DNA of 64,000 bases from a virus (IMGVR_UViG_3300044712_000833:1-64000); one strand, 5' to 3'; positions 24,371-34,076 are shown, numbered from the stretch's first letter. The notes: generated by a model from the sequence alone, not told the origin. Numbers and translations: made by a program.

Positions 24371-26380
24371 TTGACTAAAAAATTAAACTTTGAAATTGAA
24401 AGTGCGGAAATAATTTCCGAAGAACCATCCTCTGAATTTGCAACAGCTAGAATCACAGCTTTTAGTGACGGGGTGAGTAGACATAACACTATTTGCGACG
24501 TAGAAGCACTTAAAAGAACAGCTCCAACAATATATGAAACCCCTCTTGTTTATGAATATGACAGTAGGTTTTCGGATTTCGGAACACACTCTGAAAAACC
24601 AGTAATTGCTGGATTTGTTGTTCCTAACTCTGCGGAGTTTTACGAGAGAAATGATGGAACAGGAAGAACGAGTTTAAGTGTGTTAACGAAGGTGTGGAAA
24701 CGTTATGCTCCTCAATTCATTAACATTTTTAAAAGAGATGGTACAAAAAAAAGATCGGTTTCAGTTGAGATGGAAGTTAGAGACTCTGAAGAAGAGGGAG
24801 AGTACTTGCGTCTTAAGGATTGGGTATATACTGCGATATGCGTATTAGGCGAAATGGTTACTCCCGCCTCCCCCGATGCTGAGTTAGAAATGCTTTCTTT
24901 TGCAGAGAAAAATAATCAAGAATACAAAGAAGCTTACGAGTTAGAGTTTGGTGGTCGTTACGATGATTTAAATTTTAAGATACCTTCTTCCGTTAAAAAC
25001 AATGCAAAACAAGGTCTTGAATTAAGAGAAAAATTTGGTAGAGGTGGGACATCTGTTGGACTTGCTTCAGCAAGATATTTAGTGAGAAATGATGTTGCAA
25101 CTCCTGAAAAAGTTAGGCATATTGCAAAATACTTTCCGCGCCATGCCGGGGACAATCTTGACGATAAAGAATCTAATGGTTGGATAGCGTGGTTACTCTG
25201 GGGTGGAGATGCTGGCAGAAAATGGTCTACTTCTCTTGTTAAACGAATGGATGAGTTAGACGAAAAGAAAATGTCCTATTTCGCAGAGGAGGAAGAAATG
25301 CCATATAAAAGCATAAAAGATGTTAATCCTGCTATAAAAGGTATTAGTCCAGAGCCTACTTTGTCACAAGCGAATCAGATAGCAAAAGAGGCTGATGCAA
25401 TTGGTTCTGATGAAGATAAAAATGGATGGGCGATTGCAATTGCAAACTTTAAAAAGACTCACGTTGTAAAAGACGGAAAGTGGATTAAAAAAGAAAAAGA
25501 GGAATTTGCAGAAGATAATTATCTTGGAATTGAAAACTTTTCATATAATTCTTCTCAAATCCTAGAAATTATTAATTCTTCACTTGGAGAACATAAGTGG
25601 GGAGACGGATTTAGAAAATATTGGGTAGAGTCATTTGATGAATCCTACGCATATATTCACGACAACGAAGATGATAAATATTATAGAGTACCATATCAAT
25701 TAGACGGGGGCGTTTGTTCCTGTGATTTGGAAAATAAAGAAAATGTTATAAGAGGAGGTTTTGAATTAGTTATGGCTAACCCTAACGAAGAAGACAAAAA
25801 ATTCAATTACGCCGAAGTTTTTGCAGATGAAAAATTCGCAGAAATGTTTGCCGAAGTTGAAGAAGATCAAGAAGAGGAAGAGAGAGAAGAGGGAGAAAAA
25901 GAATCATACGCCAAAGCCAAGGAAGAGTTTGGGATGGGTATGAATCCTTCTACTGTCATGTCTGCTATGTATTCGGCAATGAAGCGAATGGGTAAGAGAT
26001 TTGCTTCAATGAAAGAAAAAATGTCAGCTATGGAAAGAGACAAAGAAGTATATCTTGCTGAAAATGCCGATATGAAACAGCGTTTTGCAGATCAAGAAGC
26101 ACAGCAAAAGGAAATGGCTGTTGATGCTTTCATGAAAGAAATGGCTGAAAAGGTCGAAATGGCTGAAGAACAGGTTTCTGAAATGAAGGAAAAATCAAAA
26201 GAATATTCTTTTGAAAAAATTGAAGATTGGAAAAATCATGTAAAGGCTTTTTGCTTTGATTTTAAACCAAAGAAAAATCAAGAAGAAAATGAAGATAAAA
26301 CATTTAAATTCGGTCTTGGTTTTGAAGATATAAAAATCCCACAAACAGGTAATGTTTGGGATAAACTTGATACTAAATAA
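24371..26380 (+). CDS. Prohead protease with internal domains and scaffold-like C-terminus (669 aa)
   Basis: The N-terminal 185 residues fit a phage head-maturation protease: ITAFSDGVSRHN, RSVSVEMEV and an ending at VTPASPDAE. A second module (SSVKNNAKQGLELREKFGRGG...SNGWIAWLLWGGDAG) and a ChaB-like module (PYKSIKDVNPAIKG...GWAIAIANFKKTHV) follow, both seen in other phage proteases. The last 200 residues are acidic and coiled coil, as in scaffolds. One polypeptide may thus assemble and then cleave the procapsid. The start is TTG after GGGAGG. Confidence 0.7.
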   Translation: MTKKLNFEIESAEIISEEPSSEFATARITAFSDGVSRHNTICDVEALKRTAPTIYETPLVYEYDSRFSDFGTHSEKPVIAGFVVPNSAEFYERNDGTGRTSLSVLTKVWKRYAPQFINIFKRDGTKKRSVSVEMEVRDSEEEGEYLRLKDWVYTAICVLGEMVTPASPDAELEMLSFAEKNNQEYKEAYELEFGGRYDDLNFKIPSSVKNNAKQGLELREKFGRGGTSVGLASARYLVRNDVATPEKVRHIAKYFPRHAGDNLDDKESNGWIAWLLWGGDAGRKWSTSLVKRMDELDEKKMSYFAEEEEMPYKSIKDVNPAIKGISPEPTLSQANQIAKEADAIGSDEDKNGWAIAIANFKKTHVVKDGKWIKKEKEEFAEDNYLGIENFSYNSSQILEIINSSLGEHKWGDGFRKYWVESFDESYAYIHDNEDDKYYRVPYQLDGGVCSCDLENKENVIRGGFELVMANPNEEDKKFNYAEVFADEKFAEMFAEVEEDQEEEEREEGEKESYAKAKEEFGMGMNPSTVMSAMYSAMKRMGKRFASMKEKMSAMERDKEVYLAENADMKQRFADQEAQQKEMAVDAFMKEMAEKVEMAEEQVSEMKEKSKEYSFEKIEDWKNHVKAFCFDFKPKKNQEENEDKTFKFGLGFEDIKIPQTGNVWDKLDTK

Positions 26381-26402
26381 TTTATAGGAGGAATTTTTAA
26401 TT

Positions 26403-26942
26403 ATGGCACAAAATATTTTAATCCCCAACGCAATTGCCGCGCAAAACGTGGATGCTTGGAATCGTTCTGCCGTTGCCGCTACTAATGTAGATAACGGTAA
26501 CATTGTAATTTTGTCGGCTCTCTCTTCAACTGCTGGTGAAGGTGAAGTTTGGACAGCACTTACTCCTTCAACCTCAAATGGTTTGACTGGGGTATGGATG
26601 GTTTATCAGCCCGAACTTGTGGAAACCGCTGAGAAGTATCGTGGTCTTGATCCTGATCCTCGTAACTTCTACGTTCCTGACGGTAAGGTGTTTAGTTGCT
26701 TTAAACCTCAACTGGGCGATATTGTGACTATGACCGACGATGGTATTGCTGGAACAAAATCAACAAATACTTTTGCTAACGCTACCGATTCAACAGGCGG
26801 CTTAAAACCGGTTTGGGGTGCTTCACAAACCTCAAGCGTTTTCTCAATGAAACTCATTGAAACTACTTACATCTCTATTGGTTCGGGTGCTATTGACTCT
26901 CAACGTGTCACAGCCTATAAGTTCCAAGTTGTAGGTCTTTAA
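26403..26942 (+). CDS. Head decoration or stabilisation protein (179 aa)
   Basis: A beta-rich protein directly before the major capsid gene, where decoration proteins usually lie. The segment VWMVYQPELVETAEKYRGLDPDPRNFYVP is distinctive, but I cannot tie it to a named family. AGGAGG precedes the ATG. The codon usage looks smoother and richer in C and G than in flanking genes, as expected for a highly expressed virion protein. Confidence 0.6.
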   Translation: MAQNILIPNAIAAQNVDAWNRSAVAATNVDNGNIVILSALSSTAGEGEVWTALTPSTSNGLTGVWMVYQPELVETAEKYRGLDPDPRNFYVPDGKVFSCFKPQLGDIVTMTDDGIAGTKSTNTFANATDSTGGLKPVWGASQTSSVFSMKLIETTYISIGSGAIDSQRVTAYKFQVVGL

Positions 26943-26973
26943 TTTTAAGATTTAGGAGGATATAAAAATAATT

Positions 26974-28116
26974 ATGGCTATTACTCATAAAGCACCTAGT
27001 AATGTTATTGCTTTCGCGGGTGGCGAAGCGAATCTTGGCGTGTACGAAGCCTTTGCTGATTACTGGAATCAGTATCAATCAGAAATGCTAAACAAGAAAG
27101 GTCTTTTCTATCATCAGACTCGTAATGTTGATGGTAAGGTTGTGCCTTTCTCTTTGGCTGAAAAAGAACAAGTTATTAATCAAGCTTTAAAGAAAGAAAT
27201 TCTTCGTAAGGCTGGTATTTCTAATATCAATGACTTCCCTCTTGAAACTTGGGCTGGTCATCCCGTTCTTAATTGGGCGGCTTTCGCGGTTGTGACGAGC
27301 ATGATTGATATGATCCTGCCTCAAACCCTTATTGAAACAATCGGTCTTTACACTGAAGTCAAAACAATCGGTTGGGGCGACTCCGCCGCTTTCGATGTGA
27401 AACCAAGAGACCTTTTCGCTGTTTCTAAGGTTGGTCGTGGTAAGAGACAAACTGAACTTAAGAAACAATATAACGGTCAGGTGGTTCTTAATCCTGAACC
27501 TCGTCAGCTTGCTGTTTCTGTAAGCCTCTATCGTGTTTTGGCTGGTCAAGAGTCTCTTGCTGATTTCACAATGAAGGCTGTTCGTTCAATTGAAACTCAG
27601 ATGACATATGATGCGTATGACGCATTTGCCAGTGCAATGAATGCAATTGATAATACTGCATCAACTGGCTTGAGAGTTAGTGGTTATAGTCAGGCTGATT
27701 TTGTTAGACTTTCACAGACTGTAAGTGCATGGAACGGAGGAGCCAAACCCATTGCAATAGGTACTATGGCGGCTCTTTCCAATGTATTGCCTTCAGACGC
27801 AAATTATCGTTATACTTTGGAAGACGACTATGTGAAGCTTGGTTACATTCGTAATTTCCAAAATACAGACGTTATGGTTCTTCCTCAATTGGCGGACTAC
27901 ACTACTCCTTTTGGTTTGAAACTTGCTGATAATCGTATTTGGATCATCACTCCCTCAACCAATAAAATTGTTAAGGCTGTTCTCGAAGGCTCTACTCTCG
28001 CTTATACTGATGGTGTTTATCAGAACGCAAACCTGATGCAAAACGCCAATATCCAGAAGTCATGGGCGGTTGGAATCGCCACAAATTCGGTGGGAGCCAC
28101 GATAGAACTTTCGTAG
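26974..28116 (+). CDS. Major capsid protein, HK97 fold (380 aa)
   Basis: Position after the protease and decoration genes, length, and strong expression signals (AGGAGG, C/G-rich favoured codons) mark it as the major capsid protein. The sequence has the expected order: an N-terminal helical arm, a long spine-helix region around IDMILPQTLIETIGLYTEV, and a C-terminal A-domain part with LADNRIWIITPSTNKIV. The N-terminal 25 residues could be a cleaved peptide. A nuclease cassette is inserted just after the stop. Confidence 0.8.
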   Translation: MAITHKAPSNVIAFAGGEANLGVYEAFADYWNQYQSEMLNKKGLFYHQTRNVDGKVVPFSLAEKEQVINQALKKEILRKAGISNINDFPLETWAGHPVLNWAAFAVVTSMIDMILPQTLIETIGLYTEVKTIGWGDSAAFDVKPRDLFAVSKVGRGKRQTELKKQYNGQVVLNPEPRQLAVSVSLYRVLAGQESLADFTMKAVRSIETQMTYDAYDAFASAMNAIDNTASTGLRVSGYSQADFVRLSQTVSAWNGGAKPIAIGTMAALSNVLPSDANYRYTLEDDYVKLGYIRNFQNTDVMVLPQLADYTTPFGLKLADNRIWIITPSTNKIVKAVLEGSTLAYTDGVYQNANLMQNANIQKSWAVGIATNSVGATIELS

Positions 28117-28124
28117 TTTTACCC

Positions 28125-28153
28125 TTGACAAAATTCTAGTTTTGTGGTAAAAT
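28125..28153 (+). promoter_or_regulatory. Cassette 2 promoter
   Basis: CCCTTGACA, 17 bp, TAAAAT with TGTGG before the -10 box, starting 9 nt after the capsid gene stop. Confidence 0.87.
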
Positions 28154-28159
28154 AAAATA

Positions 28160-28215
28160 TTGAACGGATAGGTTATCGAGACTGAAAAGCGTAATCCCTA
28201 ACGCCTGCCGTTCAA
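28160..28215 (+). ncRNA. Pseudoknot RNA family copy 2
   Basis: P1 TTGAACGG/CCGTTCAA (8 bp) encloses ATAGG, ATCGAGACTGAAAAG and P3 GCGT/ACGC. TAGG (28169-28172) pairs with CCTA in the P3 loop (28197-28200). Confidence 0.75.
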
Positions 28216-28249
28216 TTATTTATTTAGGGAATTATTATAAGGGAAAATA

Positions 28250-29230
28250 ATGTCAAAAAAATTGGATTTAAAAGATAAGGTTTTCGGAAGACTAAGGGTA
28301 ATTACTGAGGGTGAAAATTATGTTTCTCCAGATGGGGTTTCTTGTAGTACTTGGATTTGCTTATGTGAATGTGGAAACACTGTTGTTGCAAGAACCTCTA
28401 ATCTTAGAAACGGAAGGTCTCTTTCCTGTGGTTGTTTGAAAATAGAAAAAATAAGACAGTTAAAAATAATAGATTTGTCTGGTAAAATTTTCGGAAAACT
28501 TAAAGTTGATAATTTGTATGAAAACAGAGACGGAAAGATTTATTGGTCTTGTTTTTGTGAGTGTGGGGAAAAAACAGTCGTTCTTGGTAGTAATTTAACT
28601 TCTGGAAAAACTAAATCTTGTGGATGTGGGGAATTAGAACATAAAATGTCTTTTGGAAGAATAAATTTTGAAGACCTTTCTGGTCGTGTTTTTGGAAAAC
28701 TACATGTTGAAAAAATATATAGAAGTTTTAATGAAGAGATTGAGTGGGAGTGCGTTTGTGAATGTGGAAACACTACATATGTAACAACAAATAGGTTGAA
28801 GTCGGGAGCAACTAAATCTTGTGGGTGTTTGAGAGAATCTTTCATAGCATCGGAATTAAAAAAATACTTTTTTGAAAACTATAATGCTGAAAAAGAAAAG
28901 AAATTATTCAAAAATCCAGATACAAATCAATGGTTCAAGTGCGATGTTTATATTCCCTATGGAGAGAATCCTGATGTAAATGGGTTTTACATAGAAATCA
29001 ATGGTGAACAGCATTATCAAATATCTGGATGGACTAAGAAAAAATCCTACAACAAAAACACAACTCCCGAAGAAGAATTTGAATATCAGAAGTACAAAGA
29101 TAAAATTAAGAAAAAATATTGCAATAAAAATGGTTATTACGTCGAAGTAAATCTACTAAAAATAAAAACGGTAGATGAGGCTATCAACTATGTTGAAAAA
29201 CAAATAGAAAAAATAATAGGAGAAAAGTAA
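28250..29230 (+). CDS. Cassette 2 nuclease: three CxCG repeats plus Vsr-like domain (326 aa)
   Basis: The N-terminal 200 residues are three copies of a zinc-finger-like repeat: (D)LSGKIFGKLKV, W.CxCECG, then a Lx(S/N)G.TKSCGC ending. This differs from the DUF4379-type fingers of the other cassette nucleases. The C-terminal 125 residues are the same Vsr-like nuclease (KCDVYIPYG...FYIEINGEQHYQ, YYVEVNL), with N in place of the first H of the HGEQHY motif. The family therefore swaps DNA-binding modules on one nuclease core. The ATG follows AAGGGAA. The next gene's ribosome site lies inside its 3' end. Confidence 0.82.
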   Translation: MSKKLDLKDKVFGRLRVITEGENYVSPDGVSCSTWICLCECGNTVVARTSNLRNGRSLSCGCLKIEKIRQLKIIDLSGKIFGKLKVDNLYENRDGKIYWSCFCECGEKTVVLGSNLTSGKTKSCGCGELEHKMSFGRINFEDLSGRVFGKLHVEKIYRSFNEEIEWECVCECGNTTYVTTNRLKSGATKSCGCLRESFIASELKKYFFENYNAEKEKKLFKNPDTNQWFKCDVYIPYGENPDVNGFYIEINGEQHYQISGWTKKKSYNKNTTPEEEFEYQKYKDKIKKKYCNKNGYYVEVNLLKIKTVDEAINYVEKQIEKIIGEK

Positions 29231-29232
29231 AA

Positions 29233-29799
29233 GTGCCAAGAAAGTCACAAACGAGGGCAACTGTTGTTATGGAAGCCCCAATCGAAGAAGATTTTGTTAA
29301 CAATAAAATTTCACTCGATGAATTGATAAAGGTTGTATCCTTGATTGATTATCCACTAAACCTGCTACCGCAAGGTCAAAATGCTGGAGGCAGAGCCAAA
29401 TACCGTTTTGAGAAATTTGGTGAAGCCAAACAAGTCATCTATCAAGATATTCTTCAAATCATTGAACAATATCGTTCCTTTATGGAAACGGGTAAATTCA
29501 TGATTTTAGACCCAAGAGTAATTGCTAGACACGGTTTACATGAAATTCAATCAAAAGTTCTACCGAAAGAAGCCCTTGAAAAAATTCTAGATGGTTCAAA
29601 AGAAGCCGTAGAAATTTTCAAATCTTCAGGTGAGGAACAACAAAAAACAATTATTGGTATGCTTACACGGAGACTGGCGGCTGATCCAAAATCAGTAGAC
29701 TTGAATGTTGTGGATGAAATCTCACGATACGCAAAGGTAAACATTCAGCAAAACGCTGAAGAATCAAGAGAATTATTTACCAAAAAAGAGACGGAATAA
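29233..29799 (+). CDS. Putative head completion protein (188 aa)
   Basis: Helical, unrecognised. Position between the capsid gene and connector-type genes suggests a head-tail joining or internal head protein. The start is GTG. Its ribosome site (TAGGAG) is provided by the end of the inserted nuclease gene, so the cassette either brought a compatible site or was inserted precisely. A terminator follows. Confidence 0.5.
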   Translation: MPRKSQTRATVVMEAPIEEDFVNNKISLDELIKVVSLIDYPLNLLPQGQNAGGRAKYRFEKFGEAKQVIYQDILQIIEQYRSFMETGKFMILDPRVIARHGLHEIQSKVLPKEALEKILDGSKEAVEIFKSSGEEQQKTIIGMLTRRLAADPKSVDLNVVDEISRYAKVNIQQNAEESRELFTKKETE

Positions 29800-29811
29800 C
29801 CGTCTCTTTTT
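29783..29811 (+). terminator. Rho-independent terminator
   Basis: A 12-bp stem (AAAAAGAGACGG with CCGTCTCTTTTT) overlapping the stop of the preceding gene. Confidence 0.85.
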
Positions 29812-29837
29812 GTTTAAGAAAGGAGGGATAATAAGCA

Positions 29838-30290
29838 TTGACAACTCCATTCTCTACAATTTACGATCAATTCATGATGTTTGTTACAGATTATAGACTA
29901 AATGAATTATACAATACAAGTGTTCCGGATTTTGAAACTTATTTGTCTGGATTTTTAATTCCTGCAATAACAGATTTCAAAGGTTGTAATCAATCTCTAG
30001 TTTATAGTACCTCGACATTTTCAGAAACATTAACAGAAGAAAATATAAAAATTTTAGCTATGTTAATGAAAAAATATTGGTTAACTAAAGAAATTGATGA
30101 TATAACCCAAATGAATCTTCATGTTACAGATAGAGATTTTAGAGTTTACTCTGAAAGTCAAAACATGAGAGAGAAGCAGAATAGGTTAACGTTAGAGCTA
30201 GAACAATTATCCCAACTTCTAGTTGATTATGGACTTGACAATACCGATTGGTCTGCTTGGTTAAACGGTAATTTTTATGTTCCATCATAA
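29838..30290 (+). CDS. Head-tail connector-like protein (150 aa)
   Basis: An all-helical protein of the size and position of adaptor proteins that sit under the portal. Features include FLIPAITDFKGCNQSL and ILAMLMKKYWLTKEI. The family is not certain. The start is TTG after AAGGAGGG with a somewhat long spacer. It is followed at 11 nt by the next neck gene. Confidence 0.5.
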   Translation: MTTPFSTIYDQFMMFVTDYRLNELYNTSVPDFETYLSGFLIPAITDFKGCNQSLVYSTSTFSETLTEENIKILAMLMKKYWLTKEIDDITQMNLHVTDRDFRVYSESQNMREKQNRLTLELEQLSQLLVDYGLDNTDWSAWLNGNFYVPS

Positions 30291-30301
30291 GGGAGGTAAA
30301 A

Positions 30302-31588
30302 ATGTCATATCCCTTTATGGCGGCAGGTAGTGTTTTAAATAATCAAAACCCAAAAGAAACTTATACAAAACTTTTACAACAAACATTAAATAAAGAATTT
30401 TACAACTCAACAGATTGGTATACTGTTGAAGAAGAAACCGTTCTTAGATCAGAAACTTATCAAAATGTAGATGTAAGAATAAATAATGTAGTAGCACCAA
30501 CAACAGGCGATAATGTAGAAGATGACTATAAAAAAATTTTATTTAAAGAATTAAATCACTCTGTTGATTTAGGACGGCTGTATAGATTCGATAGTAATTT
30601 TTGGTTAACAATAAATGTTGACAAAATAAAAACGTTATTTCAAACAGTCGTTGTAAAAAGATGTAACAATGTTCTTAGATGGTTAGACGAAGAAACAGGG
30701 GCTTTATATGAAGTGCCTTGTTCGATTGGTTATTTGATTAAAGAAAACAGAGACTACGCTACAGCAGGTTCAGCAGTTGTTGTACCTTCAGGTATGGTGG
30801 ACTGCTATTTTCAAATAAACTCTAAAACAAATAAAATAAAACCTAATCAAAGATTTTTGTTCGGTAATCCTTCAAATTGGACTGCTTATAGAGTTGAGGG
30901 TGGTGGTATTAATAACTTTAATAATCAAGAAACATTTGATAATAATAGCGCGGCTCTTGGTCGATTCAGTCTTGCGGTTGACTTTGTAAATAAACAAACT
31001 GACGATTTAGTTAATGGAATAGCAAATGCTTATGATAACCAATACGTTGTTACATTAGATCAATCTTCAATATCTGGAAATGCTACTCAAACAATTCAGT
31101 TGAGAGCTAGTGTTACCTTGAATGGAGAAAGTGTAGTTAGAACACTAATTTGGAGTTCAAATAATACATCCATTGCAACAGTAAATTCTTCTGGTTTAGT
31201 GACGCTTGTTTCTGCTGGAAGTTGTATAATCACATGCTCTTTATCTAACAACTCTTCTGTCTATGATACCACATCTGTAACAGTAGGAGTGTCTCCTGTC
31301 GATAATTATCAGGTAGTTGTATCTCCAGATAAAAATTATATTCTTGAGGGACAGGAACAAACATGGCTTATTTATTTATATAAAAATAATGTACAACAAG
31401 CAGATACATTCAGTTTTTCTCTTGACTCAAATACCGTTCCATCTTCTAATTATATTTATACAGTTTTAGGAGACAATTCTTTTAAAATAAAAAATATAAA
31501 GATGTTCCTAACTGATAATTTAGAAATAACAGCTACTTCAGGACTATATTCAAAAACAATAATAGTTTCATTGAATGGCGCATGGTAG
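30302..31588 (+). CDS. Neck or tail-completion protein with Ig-like (BIG2) domain (428 aa)
   Basis: The first 215 residues are unrecognised and include a beta-rich core. Residues 255-330 form a bacterial Ig-like group 2 domain (QTIQLRASVTLNG, LIWSSNNTSIATVNSSGLVT, SAGSCIITCS). A second Ig-like stretch may end the protein. Such domains decorate virions and may stick to cell-surface carbohydrate. GGGAGG precedes the ATG. Confidence 0.6.
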   Translation: MSYPFMAAGSVLNNQNPKETYTKLLQQTLNKEFYNSTDWYTVEEETVLRSETYQNVDVRINNVVAPTTGDNVEDDYKKILFKELNHSVDLGRLYRFDSNFWLTINVDKIKTLFQTVVVKRCNNVLRWLDEETGALYEVPCSIGYLIKENRDYATAGSAVVVPSGMVDCYFQINSKTNKIKPNQRFLFGNPSNWTAYRVEGGGINNFNNQETFDNNSAALGRFSLAVDFVNKQTDDLVNGIANAYDNQYVVTLDQSSISGNATQTIQLRASVTLNGESVVRTLIWSSNNTSIATVNSSGLVTLVSAGSCIITCSLSNNSSVYDTTSVTVGVSPVDNYQVVVSPDKNYILEGQEQTWLIYLYKNNVQQADTFSFSLDSNTVPSSNYIYTVLGDNSFKIKNIKMFLTDNLEITATSGLYSKTIIVSLNGAW

Positions 31589-31595
31589 GAGGGAT

Positions 31596-32174
31596 ATGGG
31601 TAGTGAAAATATAAATAGTGGCTCATATGCTCAATATGATGATTATGATATTTTACCATACACGCTTGTAAAATATTTAATGAATAATAATGAAATGATA
31701 TGGAAGCTTTTAAAATATAATGGAAATGATGCTTGGAAACAACCGAATTTGACACTTACTGAAAAAGGCTTGTTGGTTTATAATGGAACATCCGATAACA
31801 CAGTTGATTACCGTGTCTTTCTTGATCGTGGTCAGCCTGATGTTCAAACATTCGAAACTTGTCAGATAAGAATAGCTAATTATTCTGTGTTTCCAGATAA
31901 CAGAACTGTTGGTACTGTTTCTATGATATTTGAAGTGTATACTCATTATAAATCAAATCATCTTAGTAATTATAGAACAAGAAACGATATGATAATGAAA
32001 CATCTTCGTCAAACATTTAATGGAAAAATTATTCCTAGAGAAACTGATGGGGGAAGTGGAACTATTGGGAAGTTATTCTTTGATAGGTTGGCAAGCGAGT
32101 CGAACAGACAAGAGTTGGGCGGACAACTTCCTTTCTTGGGGTCATGGATGATTATGTCGTTTAAATCTAACTAA
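31596..32174 (+). CDS. Putative neck/tail terminator protein (192 aa)
   Basis: Not recognised by motif. Size and place between the Ig-like neck protein and the tail genes suit a tail-terminator or head-closure role. An in-frame ATG 21 nt earlier overlaps the previous gene. The chosen ATG follows GGAGGG and is better placed. Confidence 0.5.
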   Translation: MGSENINSGSYAQYDDYDILPYTLVKYLMNNNEMIWKLLKYNGNDAWKQPNLTLTEKGLLVYNGTSDNTVDYRVFLDRGQPDVQTFETCQIRIANYSVFPDNRTVGTVSMIFEVYTHYKSNHLSNYRTRNDMIMKHLRQTFNGKIIPRETDGGSGTIGKLFFDRLASESNRQELGGQLPFLGSWMIMSFKSN

Positions 32175-32184
32175 AGGAGATAAG

Positions 32185-32967
32185 ATGTCATCCTTTAGAG
32201 AAATTTATTATACATTCGATCAGCCTGTTCCTTATAAATCTTTATTAATATATCCTATAAAAATACAGGATTACTATGAGTTCTTGTTTTTTATTCCTTG
32301 TTTAATGCTTGAAAAAAACAGTATCAAAGACCCCAATCTTGCAATCAAAGCCATTTCAATGAGCTATCTTGCTTATATGTATGAAATTTCAACTAAAGAA
32401 AATAATTACACTCAATTATTTGACGGCTTATTGCGATTGGTATTAAAAACAAAAGATAAAGAAAAAAATATAAAGTATGGCTACGAAAAAGATAACATTC
32501 CATATTTTATGATAGATAATAAAAAATATTATTCCGAAGATTTTGATGAAATAAGAAAAATAATCTCTGAACAAAATCTTATAGACCTTCCTGACGAAAA
32601 AATACAAAAAAATGTTCGTGATGCTTTGGAAGAAGCTAGAAGGTTCAAACAAAAATTAAATAATAATAAAATGGCTTCTTTCGAAGAGCAAATGATGGCG
32701 TTGGCAACCTACACTGGTTGGAGTCTTGAAGAAATATACAACATGACTTACAGAAAATTTATTCTTGCAATTAGACGAGCTAACCAAATAATTATGTCCA
32801 ATATTTATTTGACAGCTAGTATGTCTGGATTTGTTTCATTTAAAGACAAGAGCATTTTAAAATCTTGGATTTCAGATGTAAACGAAGATGACAAATACGC
32901 TGATGTAAAAATGAGTCCTGAACAACTGCAATCAAAAGCAAATTTTGAAGAAGCTAAAACAAAATAA
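32185..32967 (+). CDS. Hypothetical tail-module protein (260 aa)
   Basis: A helical protein whose C-terminal part (EEQMMALATYTGWSLEEIYNMTYRKF) resembles the short helical segments of phage tail-assembly proteins. The N-terminal 120 residues also look helical. It precedes the major tail protein, whereas chaperones usually follow it, so the assignment is open. The ATG follows AAAGGAG. Confidence 0.45.
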   Translation: MSSFREIYYTFDQPVPYKSLLIYPIKIQDYYEFLFFIPCLMLEKNSIKDPNLAIKAISMSYLAYMYEISTKENNYTQLFDGLLRLVLKTKDKEKNIKYGYEKDNIPYFMIDNKKYYSEDFDEIRKIISEQNLIDLPDEKIQKNVRDALEEARRFKQKLNNNKMASFEEQMMALATYTGWSLEEIYNMTYRKFILAIRRANQIIMSNIYLTASMSGFVSFKDKSILKSWISDVNEDDKYADVKMSPEQLQSKANFEEAKTK

Positions 32968-32987
32968 TTTAGGAGGAAAGATTAAAT

Positions 32988-34040
32988 ATGGCAACTAAAA
33001 AGTTTTTGACTTCGGTCGCCGATGTGTATGGATATGATGACAATAATCAACTTATCTTTACAGGCAAAACTCTGTTAGATTCTTCAATCGAAGTGACATT
33101 AGGAAACACAGAAGTTCGCGGAGGAAGAGGGTCACAACTCCAATATATTTACTATCATAGCAATGCTATGAATATAACCCTTAATGATTGTCAGTGGAAC
33201 CTAGCTATGTTGGCGGCTACTACTGGTCAATCCATTGCAGTTGGTTCTGATGTTTATACCGAAGAAACAATTACGCTTGGAGCAAGTGGTTCTGGAACAG
33301 TTACGGGAACTCCCTTGGCGGTTACAGGAACTACTATTTATGGATGGGTTACTCAATTGAGTGGATTAACTGAAAGAGTTACTTTCTCTGGATCAACCTT
33401 TGCTTCTTCTTCCGGTGCTTCTGGAGATGTTGTTTGTGTTCGTTATTATGCCGCTGATGCTAACGCTAGAAGCATTACAATTCCAGCCAATGTAATTCCA
33501 AAAGTTGTTCGGTTGGTTATGGAGGCTCAATTAAATTCAAGCGATGTTTCCAGCAACCAAATTGGTAAAGTTCAATTTATTGTTTATAAGGCAACTTTGA
33601 GTGGTAGCTTTACCATATCAATGACAAGCGATGGGGTAGCACAGACTCCTCTTACCGCTATGGCTCTTGCCTATCAAGATACCGAAACAGCCGCCTGTAC
33701 GAATGCGCCTGTATATGCAAAGATAATTGAAATTATAGACAATATTAATTGGTATGATGATTTGATTGCCGTTGCTGTTGAAGGTGGCAACTTTTCTTTA
33801 GCTACAACTTTAGGAACAAAAACTCTTGTTGTCTATGGTATTACTTCAAATCCGTCAGAGGCTCCATTTATTATTGATAATGCGGATTTGTCGTTTACTT
33901 CGGGTACTACTGGAGTCGCAACTGCGGGCTTGCACACGGGACTCATCACGGGTGTCAGCGCAGGAACATCTCTTATTACAGTTGTTGTTGATGATAAGAA
34001 TACAATCGAAGCGCAAGTAACCGTTACGGTTCCTAGTTAG
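32988..34040 (+). CDS. Major tail protein with C-terminal Ig-like domain (350 aa)
   Basis: The N-terminal part fits a tail-tube protein (beta-rich; SVADVYGYDDNNQLIFTGKT, then SIEVTLGNTEVRGGRGSQLQ). The last 75 residues are a BIG2-like domain (LSFTSGTTGVATAG...GVSAGTSLITVVV), a common addition to siphovirus tube proteins. Strong AGGAGG signal and favoured codons suit an abundant virion protein. A nuclease cassette is inserted right after its stop. Confidence 0.75.
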   Translation: MATKKFLTSVADVYGYDDNNQLIFTGKTLLDSSIEVTLGNTEVRGGRGSQLQYIYYHSNAMNITLNDCQWNLAMLAATTGQSIAVGSDVYTEETITLGASGSGTVTGTPLAVTGTTIYGWVTQLSGLTERVTFSGSTFASSSGASGDVVCVRYYAADANARSITIPANVIPKVVRLVMEAQLNSSDVSSNQIGKVQFIVYKATLSGSFTISMTSDGVAQTPLTAMALAYQDTETAACTNAPVYAKIIEIIDNINWYDDLIAVAVEGGNFSLATTLGTKTLVVYGITSNPSEAPFIIDNADLSFTSGTTGVATAGLHTGLITGVSAGTSLITVVVDDKNTIEAQVTVTVPS

Positions 34041-34047
34041 TTATGTG

Positions 34048-34076
34048 TTGACAAATTACTAAAACTGTGATATAAT
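34048..34076 (+). promoter_or_regulatory. Cassette 3 promoter
   Basis: TTGACA, 17 bp, TATAAT with TGTGA before the -10 box; a full consensus match. Confidence 0.9.
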
